Origin: Alphaproteobacteria bacterium
GTDB lineage: Bacteria; Pseudomonadota; Alphaproteobacteria; UBA9219
Direction: 5' to 3'
Length of the DNA stretch: 64,000 bases
Assembly (NCBI GenBank): GCA_031291435.1
Contig: JARLJC010000370.1
Location: 109,101 to 173,100, forward strand
Shown here: positions 54,719 to 63,802 of the stretch, one piece after another
Position numbering within the stretch: position 1 is the first letter of the stretch
Layout of the letters: every line of letters begins with the position of its first letter
Made by a program: the position numbers and the translations under genes
Notes under the pieces: model-generated
Told to the model about the DNA's origin: nothing
Databases searched by the model: none
What the model saw: only the letters and a program-made list of their open reading frames with translations

Positions 54719-55543
54719 ATGAATTTTTCCTTTCTCCTCAATCGCTTCGACAGCGCCAATCTGCGCCTGCGCGTTCTTTCCTCGCTTATTCTCGCCCCCC
54801 TGACGCTGTTTGTGGTCTGGATGGGCGGCTTTACCTATGACGCGCTGGTGACGGCTGCCGTGACGCTCGGCTTGTTCGAATGGCTGCGCATGGCCTGCCC
54901 CGGCGCAAAGCCGCGTTTCACCGGTGCGGCCTGTCTGATGCTGGTCGCGATTATGGCGGGCGGCATCATCGTGTCGCCTTCCTTCGGCGCGGCGCTGGGC
55001 GCGGGGGTGATCCTCATTTTGTCGATTGCGGCGTCACGGCCCCTCGCGCGCGGCGGGGCCCTGGGGCTGGCTTATATGGGCGGCAGCGGGCTGGCTTTGC
55101 TGGCGTTGCGCCACACTTCCGTGACCGGCACGGGGCTGGTGTTTTTTCTGCTGGTGTCGGTATGGGCCACCGATATCGGTGCTTTCGCGGCGGGCAGGTT
55201 GATCGGCGGCCCGAAGCTCGCGCCCTCGATCAGCCCCAGTAAGACATGGGCTGGACTGTTCGGTGGTATGGCGTCGGCGCTGGTTCTGGGTTATTTTGCC
55301 GCGACGGTTCTGGGCGCGGCGCGGCCATCGGTGGCCTGGGGGCTGGCGCCCGCATTGGCCGTCATCGCCCAGCTGGGCGATCTGTTCGAATCGTGGATCA
55401 AGCGCCGCGCGGGCGTGAAGGATAGCGGCGACCTGATACCGGGGCATGGCGGCGTCCTCGATCGTATCGACGGGCTTGTCATTGCCGCCATGGCGCTGGC
55501 TTTGTTTCAGTCGATCATGGGCGACGTGATCAATTGGTGGTAG
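54719..55543 (+). CDS. cdsA: Phosphatidate cytidylyltransferase
   Basis: A 274-residue membrane enzyme that makes CDP-diacylglycerol from phosphatidic acid and CTP. About seven hydrophobic helices are visible, and the C-terminal signature GVKDSGDLIPGHGGVLDR is complete. I start at the ATG at 54719; the tracked GTG at 54707 is upstream. dxr follows after 8 bp. Unlike the common frr-uppS-cdsA-dxr-rseP order, aroB follows dxr here. The product feeds PssA, encoded at 62196. Confidence 0.94.
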   Translation: MNFSFLLNRFDSANLRLRVLSSLILAPLTLFVVWMGGFTYDALVTAAVTLGLFEWLRMACPGAKPRFTGAACLMLVAIMAGGIIVSPSFGAALGAGVILILSIAASRPLARGGALGLAYMGGSGLALLALRHTSVTGTGLVFFLLVSVWATDIGAFAAGRLIGGPKLAPSISPSKTWAGLFGGMASALVLGYFAATVLGAARPSVAWGLAPALAVIAQLGDLFESWIKRRAGVKDSGDLIPGHGGVLDRIDGLVIAAMALALFQSIMGDVINWW

Positions 55544-55551
55544 GAGAGAGT

Positions 55552-56736
55552 ATGAGTAGCGTTCAGCAAATGAAACCGGCGCATGCGCGTCGCAAAATCG
55601 CCATTCTCGGTTCGACTGGCTCGGTAGGCCAGCAGACCATCGACCTGATTGCGCGCGCGCCAGACGCCTATGAAGTCGTCGCGCTGACCGCCAACAAAAA
55701 TGCCGTCAAACTTGCGGAACAGGCCAAGGCTTTGAACGCGCAGATGGCGGTGGTGGCGGATGAAAGCCAGTATCGGGCGCTGAAAGATGCTCTGGCGGGT
55801 AGCAACGTGAAGGCCGCCGCCGGTGCGCAGGCCGTGGTCGAAGCCGCGCAGGCCGACAGCGACTGGATCATGTCGGCGATTGTCGGGGCCGCCGGGTTGC
55901 CGGGAACATTGGCTGCCGCGCGGCGCGGGGCGACGATCGCCTTCGCCAATAAGGAAACTCTGGTCTGCGCCGGGCCTTTGATGATGAAACTGGTAGCCGA
56001 ATGCGGCGCGACTTTGCTGCCGGTCGATAGCGAGCATAACGCCATCTATCAGGTTTTCGATTTCGATCATCCCGAAGGTATCTCGCGTTTAATTTTAACC
56101 GCCTCCGGCGGGCCGTTCCGCTCCACTTCGCGCGAAGAGATGGCCAAAATGTCGCCCGAACAGGCGGTCAAACATCCGGTCTGGAGCATGGGCGCGAAAA
56201 TTTCCATCGACAGCGCCACTTTGATGAACAAGGCGCTCGAAGTGATCGAGGCGCATTTTCTGTTCCAGATGCCGCCCGAGAAAATCGACGTGCTGGTGCA
56301 TCCGCAATCGGTCATTCACAGCATGGTGGAATATCAAGACGGGTCGGTGCTGGCGCAGTTGGGCTCGCCCGATATGCGCACGCCGATTGGATATTGCCTG
56401 GCATGGCCTGAACGCATGCAGACGCCGGCACCGCGTCTCGATCTGGCGAAGCTGGGCCAGCTGACATTTGAAAATCCGGATCCCGTGAAATTCCCGGCGC
56501 TGCGTTTCGCCAAGGAAGCGATGAAGAAAGGCGGCACCGCCCCCGCCATGCTCAGCGCCGCCAACGAAGTCGCGGTGCAGGCTTTCCTCGATAAACGCAT
56601 CGGCTTCCTCGACATCGAACGCATCAATGAAACGGTACTGAGCGAATCCAATGTCGCGCCGCTGACCGATCTCGAAATTCTGGCCGAAGCCGACGGCGCC
56701 GCCCGCGCCCGCGCGGCGGAACTGATCAAGCCATGA
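55552..56736 (+). CDS. dxr: 1-deoxy-D-xylulose 5-phosphate reductoisomerase
   Basis: A 394-residue NADPH-dependent enzyme making 2-C-methyl-D-erythritol 4-phosphate in the MEP isoprenoid route. The nucleotide loop is ILGSTGSVGQQT, the catalytic flexible region and metal site include LLPVDSEHNAIYQ, and SASGGPF-like TASGGPFR is present. GGAGAGAG supports the start at 55552. It overlaps aroB by 4 bp. Confidence 0.96.
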   Translation: MSSVQQMKPAHARRKIAILGSTGSVGQQTIDLIARAPDAYEVVALTANKNAVKLAEQAKALNAQMAVVADESQYRALKDALAGSNVKAAAGAQAVVEAAQADSDWIMSAIVGAAGLPGTLAAARRGATIAFANKETLVCAGPLMMKLVAECGATLLPVDSEHNAIYQVFDFDHPEGISRLILTASGGPFRSTSREEMAKMSPEQAVKHPVWSMGAKISIDSATLMNKALEVIEAHFLFQMPPEKIDVLVHPQSVIHSMVEYQDGSVLAQLGSPDMRTPIGYCLAWPERMQTPAPRLDLAKLGQLTFENPDPVKFPALRFAKEAMKKGGTAPAMLSAANEVAVQAFLDKRIGFLDIERINETVLSESNVAPLTDLEILAEADGAARARAAELIKP

Positions 56737-57884
56737 CCAACGCCGCGCCCGATTTCGCCGATAATGCCCGCGTCGCCGGCGGAAAAATCATCCCCGTCGA
56801 TGTCGCGCATGCGCCCTACGATATCGTTATCGGGCAAAGCATCCTGTCGGAATCCGGCACGCTGATCCGTTTGCGCATGGGCGCGCGGCGTTGCGTGATC
56901 GTGACCGACAGCATTATCGAACCTTTGTACCGTGCACGCCTTGAAGCCGTTCTGGCCGCCAGCGGCCATGATGTGCGCGGCGCTTTCGTGGTGCCTGCGG
57001 GCGAGGCCAGCAAGGATTTCGCCCATCTGCAATATTTGTTAGAGCGCATGCTGGAGGCCGGTGTCGATCGCAAAACCTTGGTGATCGCGCTGGGTGGCGG
57101 CGTGGTCGGCGATCTGGCAGGATTGGCCGCTTCGCTTCTGATGCGCGGCATCGATCTTGTGCAAATTCCCACCACGCTTTTGGCGCAGGTCGATAGCAGC
57201 GTCGGCGGCAAGACCGGCATCGATACCGCGCATGGCAAAAATACCGTCGGCACTTTTTATCAGCCGAAACTCGTGATCGCCGATGTCACCTTGCTCGACT
57301 CGCTGGCCGCGCGCGAAATGCGCGCCGGTTATGCGGAAGTGGTGAAATATGGGCTGATTGCCGACCCGGCTTTCTTCCGCTGGTGTCAGGCGCATGGCGG
57401 CCAATTGCTGGCGGGCGATCATGAATCGCAGATTTATGCGGTGGGTGTCAGCTGCGCGGCCAAGGCCAAAATCGTCGCCGATGACGAACGCGAAAGCGAC
57501 AAAGGCTCCCGCGCTTTGCTCAATTTCGGCCATACCTTCGGCCATGCGCTCGAATCCGCGACCGGTTACGGCAATCTTCTGGTGCATGGCGAGGCGGTCT
57601 CCATCGGCATGGTCATGGCGCTGCGCCTGTCGGTGGAAATGGGCCTGTGCCCGGCCAAGGATTACGAAGAAGCGCGCGCGCATCTGGCCAGCGTCGGTTT
57701 GCCGGTCAAGCCGCCTGCTTTCGCTTACGATATCGACCGGCTGATGGAATTGATGGCGCAGGATAAGAAGGCCACCGGCGGCAAATTGACGCTTATTCTG
57801 GCGCGCGGTATCGGGCAGGCTTTCGTCAGCCGCGATGTCGATCCGGCGCAAGTGCGCGCTCTCTGGAAGGAATTTCTGGTATGA
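56733..57884 (+). CDS. aroB: 3-dehydroquinate synthase
   Basis: A 383-residue enzyme converting DAHP to 3-dehydroquinate in the shikimate pathway. GGGVVGDLAGLAAS, the QIPTTLLAQVDSSVGGKTGI block and zinc-ligand regions HTFGHALE and HGEAVSIGM are complete. It starts and ends in 4-bp overlaps with dxr and the AAA gene. aroK, often its partner, is not adjacent. Confidence 0.96.
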   Translation: MTNAAPDFADNARVAGGKIIPVDVAHAPYDIVIGQSILSESGTLIRLRMGARRCVIVTDSIIEPLYRARLEAVLAASGHDVRGAFVVPAGEASKDFAHLQYLLERMLEAGVDRKTLVIALGGGVVGDLAGLAASLLMRGIDLVQIPTTLLAQVDSSVGGKTGIDTAHGKNTVGTFYQPKLVIADVTLLDSLAAREMRAGYAEVVKYGLIADPAFFRWCQAHGGQLLAGDHESQIYAVGVSCAAKAKIVADDERESDKGSRALLNFGHTFGHALESATGYGNLLVHGEAVSIGMVMALRLSVEMGLCPAKDYEEARAHLASVGLPVKPPAFAYDIDRLMELMAQDKKATGGKLTLILARGIGQAFVSRDVDPAQVRALWKEFLV

Positions 57885-58774
57885 CCAAAACATCTTTCGC
57901 GGTTCCCGATTCCGAACTTGATGCTTTGCTGGCGCGCTATACGCGCGACATCACCGCGCAGGATCGCACCGGGAAATTCGATCCCATCACCGGGCGCGAT
58001 ATCGAAATCGACCAGATGATTTTGGTGCTGCTGCAGCGCATGCGCAAAAACGTCGTGCTGCTGGGCGAGGCCGGAACCGGTAAAACTGCTTTGTTCGTCG
58101 GCCTTGCCCAATGGATCAATGGCGGCAAAGTTCCAGCGATGCTGAAGGGCGCGCGCCTCATTGAACTCGAAATGTCGATGATCGGCGCGGGCTCGCAATC
58201 GCGCGCCGATCTCGAAGGGCGATTGATTCCGATTTTGAAAGGCGTGGCCGAACGCAACGCCGTTCGCGAAGCGGGGGACAAAGTGCGCCCGCCGATTATT
58301 TTCTGCATCGACGAAGTGCATCAATTGATGCTGGCCTTTAAGGCCAGCAGCTACAGCGGCATCGCCGATCTGATGAAGCCCTATCTGACCGCGGGCGATC
58401 TGTATGTGGTGGCGGCGACGACGCGCGAAGAATATGACGATTATGTTTCGGTCGAACCGGCCATCGATCGCCGCTTCCAGAAAATCGCCTTGCGTCCCGC
58501 CGATCTCGCAATGACGCTCGACATCCTGATGAACGTCAAAACCAATTTCGAAAAACATTACGGGATTGAAATCACGCGCGATGCGACCGCGCGTTTGATC
58601 AAGCTCACCGATAAATTTATCCGCAACCGCAACAATCCGGATAAATCGATTCTCGTACTCGATCAGGCCTGCGCGCGTTATGTGAAAGAAGGCGGCAAAG
58701 GCGCGCTCGATGAAAAATCCATCCATGCCGCCGTGGCCGCCGAAGCAGGCATCGACGCCGCCGCGATCAGCTAG
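57881..58774 (+). CDS. Single-domain Clp-like AAA+ ATPase
   Basis: A 297-residue protein that is almost only one AAA+ domain of the ClpA/ClpB D1 type. GKFDPITGRDIEID begins the domain, Walker A is LGEAGTGKTALF, Walker B is IIFCIDEVHQ, and the arginine finger is in AIDRRFQKI. Normal ClpB has an N-domain, a middle coiled coil and a D2; none is present and the reading frame is intact. It starts in a 4-bp overlap with aroB, so it is likely expressed. The partner and substrate are unknown. Confidence 0.82.
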   Translation: MTKTSFAVPDSELDALLARYTRDITAQDRTGKFDPITGRDIEIDQMILVLLQRMRKNVVLLGEAGTGKTALFVGLAQWINGGKVPAMLKGARLIELEMSMIGAGSQSRADLEGRLIPILKGVAERNAVREAGDKVRPPIIFCIDEVHQLMLAFKASSYSGIADLMKPYLTAGDLYVVAATTREEYDDYVSVEPAIDRRFQKIALRPADLAMTLDILMNVKTNFEKHYGIEITRDATARLIKLTDKFIRNRNNPDKSILVLDQACARYVKEGGKGALDEKSIHAAVAAEAGIDAAAIS

Positions 58775-58814
58775 AACTCATCTTTGATTAGTGTGTGCTG
58801 TCTTTTCCCTTGGG

Positions 58815-58841
58815 GTCATTCCCGCCTACGCGGCAATGACG
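58815..58841. repeat. Short palindromic repeat, family C copy 4
   Basis: GTCATTCCCGC, a 4-base loop and GCGGCAATGAC form an 11-bp stem with one mismatch, matching the outer parts of the other C copies. It lies between the convergent AAA gene and rpmJ. Confidence 0.65.
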
Positions 58842-58879
58842 CTTATGGGGGGTGGTGAAAAAAAACCGAAAGGCCGAAT

Positions 58880-59005
58880 TTAGCCTTGACGCGCTTTGTA
58901 ACGCGGATTGGTCTTGTTGATCACATAGGTGCGGCCCTTGCGGCGAACGACCTTGCAGTTGGCGTGGCGCTTCTTGAGCGACTTGAGCGAATTGGCGACC
59001 TTCAT
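58880..59005 (-). CDS. rpmJ: 50S ribosomal protein L36
   Basis: A 41-residue L36 too short for the ORF track. The protein starts [18 protein letters not shown] and ends with the conserved KARQG. Only one cysteine is present, so this is the zinc-free form usual in alphaproteobacteria. AAGGA precedes the ATG and a strong promoter lies upstream. Confidence 0.95.
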   Translation of the reverse strand: MKVANSLKSLKKRHANCKVVRRKGRTYVINKTNPRYKARQG

Positions 59006-59444
59006 AGTGTTTCCTTACTTTCTTATCAGCTACGCTCAATCGGTGGCGCTTCTCTTGAGAGCGCGCAAATTAGGGATAAGGGCCTTGTCTGTCAAGGAAT
59101 TCGCGGGTGCAAAAAGCGAAATTCACCTCTTGCAAAGACAGACAGGGTAACTATTTATTAACCTGAAGAGCCTAACATGAGAGTAGGGTTAATAGGGTTT
59201 AGTTTAAGTCCTTACGTTCCAATGTGTTAGGAACAATTGCCGGATCTGGTTTTCCGGCAAACAGGGGGTAGAAACATTAACAGGGCCTATGCAGCACACC
59301 CGATCAATAAGCCCACTTCCGGCCTCCTGCCTTCTGTACCCCGCATAAAATCTTCATATCAGGTTCTACCGCCAGAGTTTGCGCGCGGTGCGCAAGCCCG
59401 GCACAGCCATGTCCGGACTTCATCCGGACGGAAAAGGAGCACCT
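59006..59444 (+). other. Long structured intergenic/leader region before the PhoH gene
   Basis: This is the only stretch over 300 bp without a gene. Its left end holds the rpmJ promoter. The rest has several short inverted repeats: TTAACC/GGTTAA (about 59158-59194), GTTCC/GGAAC, TTGCCGGA/TCCGGCAA (59237-59260), TTGCG/CGCAA and GTCCGGA/TCCGGAC (59411-59429). The last is 15 bp from the ATG and just upstream of AAAGGAG. I see no ORF and no tRNA or known RNA. A structured leader or small RNA is possible. Confidence 0.4.
59067..59095 (-). promoter_or_regulatory. Promoter of rpmJ
   Basis: On the minus strand, TTGACA (59090-59095) and TAATTT (59067-59072) are separated by 17 bp, a near-consensus housekeeping promoter. 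It lies 62 bp upstream of the rpmJ ATG. Confidence 0.65.
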
Positions 59445-60194
59445 ATGGGCAAGCGGCGTAACTACGAGCATACGAACCGCAACGAAAAATCGCATAATGT
59501 CGAACCTCTTTATGCGGCCAGTTCGCCCTGGGATCCCTTGAATCAACCTTCTTTCGAACGCCGCGACCAAAGCTATGTGCGTAAGATCAAGCCGCAGAAC
59601 GCCAATCAGGCGATGCTGCTGGAAGCCATGGCGCAGAACAGCCTGGTAGTGGCCGCTGGCCCGGCGGGCACCGGTAAAACCTATCTGGCGATTACGGCGG
59701 CGGTCGAAGCTCTCGAAGCCGGCCGGGTCGATCGCATCATCCTGTCGAGCCCCGCGGTGGAAGCGGGCGAAACGCTGGGATTTTTGCCCGGCGATTTGCA
59801 GGAAAAAATGTCGCCCTTCCTGCGGCCTCTCTATGACGCGCTCAATGACCGCATGGGCGGCAAGCGGCTGAAACAGCATATGGCCGACGGATCGATTGAA
59901 ATCGCACCGATCGGTTTCATGCGCGGGCGCACCCTGAACAATGCCTTCGTGGTGATCGATGAAGCGCAGAACTGCACCTATACCCAGATTAAAATGCTGC
60001 TGACGCGCCTCGGCTGGCACTCCACGATGGTGTTGACCGGCGACCCGGATCAGAGCGACTTGCTCGAAGGCATGTCGGGGTTGAACGATATCGCCAAAAA
60101 GCTGGAAGCGGTGCCGGGGATTGCGGTGGTCAGACTGACGGATAAAGATGTCGTCCGCCATCCGCTGGTCGCCAGCATGCTGGGCGTCCTCTAA
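59445..60194 (+). CDS. PhoH-family ATPase
   Basis: A 249-residue P-loop protein of the PhoH family, predicted RNA-related ATPases. Walker A is AGPAGTGKTYLA, and Walker B is VVIDEAQNCT; the LTGDPDQSD motif follows. The N-terminal 55 residues are hydrophilic. AAAGGAG precedes the ATG at 59445; the tracked start at 59379 passes through a leader hairpin. ybeY, a common neighbour of phoH-like genes, is absent here. Confidence 0.9.
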   Translation: MGKRRNYEHTNRNEKSHNVEPLYAASSPWDPLNQPSFERRDQSYVRKIKPQNANQAMLLEAMAQNSLVVAAGPAGTGKTYLAITAAVEALEAGRVDRIILSSPAVEAGETLGFLPGDLQEKMSPFLRPLYDALNDRMGGKRLKQHMADGSIEIAPIGFMRGRTLNNAFVVIDEAQNCTYTQIKMLLTRLGWHSTMVLTGDPDQSDLLEGMSGLNDIAKKLEAVPGIAVVRLTDKDVVRHPLVASMLGVL

Positions 60195-60200
60195 CCGCGA

Positions 60201-60803
60201 CTACATGCGGCCACTCAATACGCCCTGCTGGGCAATCGGTTCCTCATCCAGCGCGGTGAACAAAGCTTCGACTGTATCCACCACTTTGAACAAAGCGCGG
60301 TCGCCGGGTTGCGAAAACCCTTCGGCAATGGTTTTGTCGATCAGCGCCAGCATCGTGTCCCAATAGCCGTTCTGATTGAAGATCAGGACAGGTTTGTTGT
60401 GCAGCTTGAGTTTTTTCCATGTCAAAATTTCGAACACTTCGTCGAGCGTGCCGAACCCGCCGGGCAGGATGACGAAAGCATCGGCATGCTCGACCATCAT
60501 GCGTTTGCGCGTGTGCATGTCGGGCACGACGTGAAGCTTGGTCAGTCCCATATGCTGCACCTCCTGCGCGCGGATATGCTCGGGGATGATGCCGATAACG
60601 ACGCCGCCGAGCTTGAGCGCGGCGTCGGCGACGATACCCATCAAACCGACATGGCCGCCGCCGTAAACCACGCGGCCGCCGCGGCGCGCAATTTCGCTGC
60701 CGATAGCCTGAGCCGAGTCTTTGAAAGCTTGCGCGACGTTACTGGAGGAGCCGCAATAAACGCATACCGATGGAAAAGCCAAGATATAGGGTTCCTGAAA
60801 CAA
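60201..60803 (-). CDS. LOG-family nucleotide phosphoribohydrolase
   Basis: A 200-residue Rossmann-fold protein of the LOG/YgdH type (often misnamed lysine decarboxylase). The signature PGGFGTLDE and upstream KRMMVEHADAFV are clear, with a YGGGHVGLMG nucleotide loop. The family hydrolyses nucleoside 5'-monophosphates such as cytokinin riboside phosphates to base and ribose phosphate. It is convergent with the PhoH gene. Confidence 0.9.
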   Translation of the reverse strand: MFQEPYILAFPSVCVYCGSSSNVAQAFKDSAQAIGSEIARRGGRVVYGGGHVGLMGIVADAALKLGGVVIGIIPEHIRAQEVQHMGLTKLHVVPDMHTRKRMMVEHADAFVILPGGFGTLDEVFEILTWKKLKLHNKPVLIFNQNGYWDTMLALIDKTIAEGFSQPGDRALFKVVDTVEALFTALDEEPIAQQGVLSGRM

Positions 60804-60843
60804 AAGTTACCGGGCCAGTTTAACGCCGGATTGGTTAAAAAAT

Positions 60844-61311
60844 CTATACAGGCGATTTGGGGGCGGCGCTGGCGGGCATATATTGCCCGATCAGGCGGAT
60901 GAAAGGCCGCGCTTCCTGCAAAAACATGACGAGCGGATAGAAAATGAAATCCGGCGCTTCGAGATGCTGAATTTCCAGCAGGCCGCCGACGGTGATCTTG
61001 CCCGCATAATCGATGGCGAAGCGTGCATGCGGCAGGGTGCGTGCGGAATCGACGATCGCCTTGATGGTGTCGCGCCTTTGCACCGATTCGATGCTGAAAG
61101 GCAGGTGGCCGAGCGTCATCACGATCAGAAAACGGTGGCCCTCGATCTGGGCGATGCGGCGCAGTTCGACCGCGATGCCGTCGAGTTCAAAGCTGAAACG
61201 CTCGACGATCGAGGGAAAGGCCGCGAACTGCTCATCGAGCGTTTGCAGCAATTCTTCGAAATCGAGCGGCAAAGGGGCTTGCGGCGAAGCGTGCAAGGAA
61301 GGGGCAGCCAT
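60844..61311 (-). CDS. Unknown protein upstream of the LOG gene
   Basis: I do not recognise this 155-residue protein. It has a hydrophilic N-terminus and then an alternating alpha/beta pattern reminiscent of small secretion-chaperone-like folds; no signal peptide. AAGGA lies before the ATG at 61311. The 456-residue frame in the track extends antisense over psd and is not used. The LOG gene starts 40 bp after its stop. Confidence 0.65.
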   Translation of the reverse strand: MAAPSLHASPQAPLPLDFEELLQTLDEQFAAFPSIVERFSFELDGIAVELRRIAQIEGHRFLIVMTLGHLPFSIESVQRRDTIKAIVDSARTLPHARFAIDYAGKITVGGLLEIQHLEAPDFIFYPLVMFLQEARPFIRLIGQYMPASAAPKSPV

Positions 61312-61491
61312 GGTTAAATCCTTGGGAGAGGCGGGAGTTAAGAATTTCAAGGACGCCTCACTATAAACACGCAACCCCCGAAATTCCAGGCTTTTGTCGG
61401 TCGCCGCATACCGGTTAAGGGCTTGAGAAAGCGAAGGGCCGCCGCTAGGGTAGGCCCTGTAATTGCCACTTTGTTGAGACATCCTCGCCCC

Positions 61492-62199
61492 ATGAAAAAC
61501 AGCAGCCCCTTTCTCTACTTCAATCAGGCCGGATGGCCCTTCATCGGCATTTTCGTCGTTGTGACCTTTATCCTGCTTTTCATCAGCGGGGTTTTGTTCT
61601 GGATCGGCGTTTTGCTCACCGGCTGGTGCTTTTACTTTTTCCGCGATCCCGAACGCGTCACACCGGTGCGCCCCGGCCTGATCGTCAGCCCCGCCGACGG
61701 CAAAGTAGTCCTGATTCAGGATGTGGTGCCCGACGCCGAATTCGGCCTCGGCGATATGCCGCGCACCCGTATCAGCATTTTCCTCAATGTGTTCGATGTC
61801 CATGTCAACCGCGTTCCGGCGGCGGGCAATGTCATCGCGCGCCGTTACCGCGCCGGGAAATTTTTCAACGCCTCGCTCGATAAAGCCAGCGTCGATAACG
61901 AACGCATGGGGCTGACGATCAAGCTCGACGGCGATCATCCCAAGGCGGGCGAAACTTTGGGCGTGGTGCAGATCGCGGGCCTGATCGCCCGCCGCATCAT
62001 CTGCGATGCGCAGGAAGGCCAGCAGGTTCGCACCGGCGAGCGTTTCGGCATCATCCGTTTCGGCAGCCGCACCGATGTGTATCTGCCGCGCGGCGTTTCG
62101 CCGATGGTGAGCGTCGGCCAGTATATGCTGGGCGGCGAAACCGTGCTCGCCGATTGCGCCTCGATTGAAAATCCTCGCGCCGGAGAAGTGCGCGAATGA
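61492..62199 (+). CDS. psd: Phosphatidylserine decarboxylase
   Basis: A 235-residue Psd proenzyme of the short type that converts phosphatidylserine to phosphatidylethanolamine after self-cleavage to a pyruvoyl enzyme. The cleavage motif is [11 protein letters not shown], where the Gly-Ser bond is broken. [16 protein letters not shown] and the [11 protein letters not shown] block are typical. Two hydrophobic segments anchor the N-terminus. It overlaps pssA by 4 bp. Confidence 0.94.
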   Translation: MKNSSPFLYFNQAGWPFIGIFVVVTFILLFISGVLFWIGVLLTGWCFYFFRDPERVTPVRPGLIVSPADGKVVLIQDVVPDAEFGLGDMPRTRISIFLNVFDVHVNRVPAAGNVIARRYRAGKFFNASLDKASVDNERMGLTIKLDGDHPKAGETLGVVQIAGLIARRIICDAQEGQQVRTGERFGIIRFGSRTDVYLPRGVSPMVSVGQYMLGGETVLADCASIENPRAGEVRE

Positions 62200-62963
62200 G
62201 TTTCGAGCAGCCACCGCGCCGCATCATCAAGGATCTGCCGCTGACGCGCCTGTTGCCCAACGCGCTCACTTTGATGTCGCTTTGTTCGGGGCTGACCGGC
62301 ATTCGCTTTGCCCTGCACAGCCATTGGGATCAGGCGGTGCTGGCGATCATGGCCGCCGCTGTGTTCGACGTTCTCGATGGCCGGGTAGCGCGCATGCTCA
62401 ATATGGCCAGCAAATTCGGGGCCGAACTCGACAGCCTTTCCGACGCCATCAGCTTCGGCGTGGCGCCCGGCTTCATCATGTATGAATGGGTGTTGAACGA
62501 TGCCGGCGATCTCGGCTGGGTCGCGGTGCTGCTGTTCGCGGTGTGCGGCGTGCTGCGTCTGGCGCGGTTCAACACGATGCTCGACAATCACGATATTCCT
62601 TTATGGGCCAAACGGTACTTCACCGGCGTGCCCGCCCCCGCCGGGGCTTCGCTGGCTTTGCTGCCGCTGGCTTATGTGCTGGCCTGGGGCGATGCGATGC
62701 GTATCTCGCCCGCTTTTTACGCCGTGTGGTTGATGATCTGCGGTGGGTTGATGGTCAGCCGCATGCCGACTTTCTCGCTCAAGGGCTGGCGCATTACGCC
62801 GGTCTGGATCGCGCCGATTTTCATTCTGATCGTCGCTTTGATCGCCGAACTGGTGACGGATACATTCGCCACGCTTGCCGTGCTTGGCACCGTTTACGCG
62901 GTGGGATTGCCGCTCGGCTGGCTCAGTTATCGCGCCCGCGCGCGGAAGGAAAACGCAGCATGA
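62196..62963 (+). CDS. pssA: CDP-diacylglycerol-serine phosphatidyltransferase
   Basis: A 255-residue membrane enzyme making phosphatidylserine from CDP-diacylglycerol and serine. The CDP-alcohol phosphotransferase motif is complete (DGRVAR, then G, D and D at the required spacing in [10 protein letters not shown]). About seven hydrophobic segments follow. It works between CdsA and Psd and overlaps both psd and kdsA by 4 bp. Confidence 0.95.
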   Translation: MSFEQPPRRIIKDLPLTRLLPNALTLMSLCSGLTGIRFALHSHWDQAVLAIMAAAVFDVLDGRVARMLNMASKFGAELDSLSDAISFGVAPGFIMYEWVLNDAGDLGWVAVLLFAVCGVLRLARFNTMLDNHDIPLWAKRYFTGVPAPAGASLALLPLAYVLAWGDAMRISPAFYAVWLMICGGLMVSRMPTFSLKGWRITPVWIAPIFILIVALIAELVTDTFATLAVLGTVYAVGLPLGWLSYRARARKENAA

Positions 62964-63802
62964 AACACGTCGAAATCAAAACGCCGAAAGGCGGTATGCT
63001 CAAAATCGGCAACGATCTGCCGCTCGTGTTTTTGCTGGGGCCGTGCCAGATGGAATCGCGCGCCCATGCTCTCGAGATGAGCGCGGCGCTCAAGGAAATC
63101 TCCGACAAATATAAAGTCGGCGTGGTTTATAAAACTTCGTTCGACAAGGCCAATCGCTCGTCGATCAAGACCCAGCGCGGCCTCGGGCTCGACGAGGCCT
63201 TGCCGATCTTCGCCGAAATCCGCGAAAAAACCGGCCTGCCGGTGATGACCGACATTCATGAACGCGAACAATGTGCGCGCGTGGCCGAAGTGGTCGATGT
63301 CTTGCAGATTCCCGCCTTTTTGTGCCGCCAGACGGATTTGTTATTGGCGGCGGGCGAAACCGGGCGCGTTGTGAATGTTAAGAAGGGCCAGTTCCTCGCT
63401 CCGTGGGACATGAAGAATGTCGCCACCAAAATCGCTTCGACCGGCAACGAGAAAATCCTGCTCTGCGAACGCGGCGTCAGCTTCGGTTATAATACTTTAG
63501 TGTCCGATATGCGCAGCCTGCCGATCATGGCGGAGACCGGTTATCCGGTCGTGTTCGACGCCACCCATTCTGTTCAGCAGCCGGGCGGCAAAGGCGAAAC
63601 CAGCGGCGGCGAGCGGCGTTTCGTGCCCGTGCTGGCGCGCGCCGCCGTGTCGGTCGGCGTTGCCGCCGTGTTCATGGAAACGCATGAGAATCCCGATTGC
63701 GCGCCCTCCGACGGCCCCAATATGGTGGTGCTGAAGGATCTGCCCAAACTGATCGAGAATCTTCTCGCCTTCGACAAACTGGCGAAGAATCTCAGCGCAT
63801 AA
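62960..63802 (+). CDS. kdsA: 3-deoxy-8-phosphooctulonate synthase
   Basis: A 280-residue KDO-8-phosphate synthase that joins phosphoenolpyruvate and arabinose 5-phosphate for the LPS inner core. LLGPCQMES carries the active-site cysteine, and YKTSFDKANRSS and the final ETHENPDCAPSDGPN block are diagnostic. The metal-ligand Cys of class II enzymes may be present in LGPCQ. The true start is at 62960; the tracked frame starting at 62486 overlaps pssA. Its end overlaps the next minus-strand gene by 11 bp. Confidence 0.96.
   Translation: MKHVEIKTPKGGMLKIGNDLPLVFLLGPCQMESRAHALEMSAALKEISDKYKVGVVYKTSFDKANRSSIKTQRGLGLDEALPIFAEIREKTGLPVMTDIHEREQCARVAEVVDVLQIPAFLCRQTDLLLAAGETGRVVNVKKGQFLAPWDMKNVATKIASTGNEKILLCERGVSFGYNTLVSDMRSLPIMAETGYPVVFDATHSVQQPGGKGETSGGERRFVPVLARAAVSVGVAAVFMETHENPDCAPSDGPNMVVLKDLPKLIENLLAFDKLAKNLSA

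Noticed and set aside
60844-62214. 456-residue minus-strand ORF
   Set aside because: Only the last 155 codons, after the ATG at 61311 with a good ribosome-binding site, are plausible; the rest is antisense to psd.
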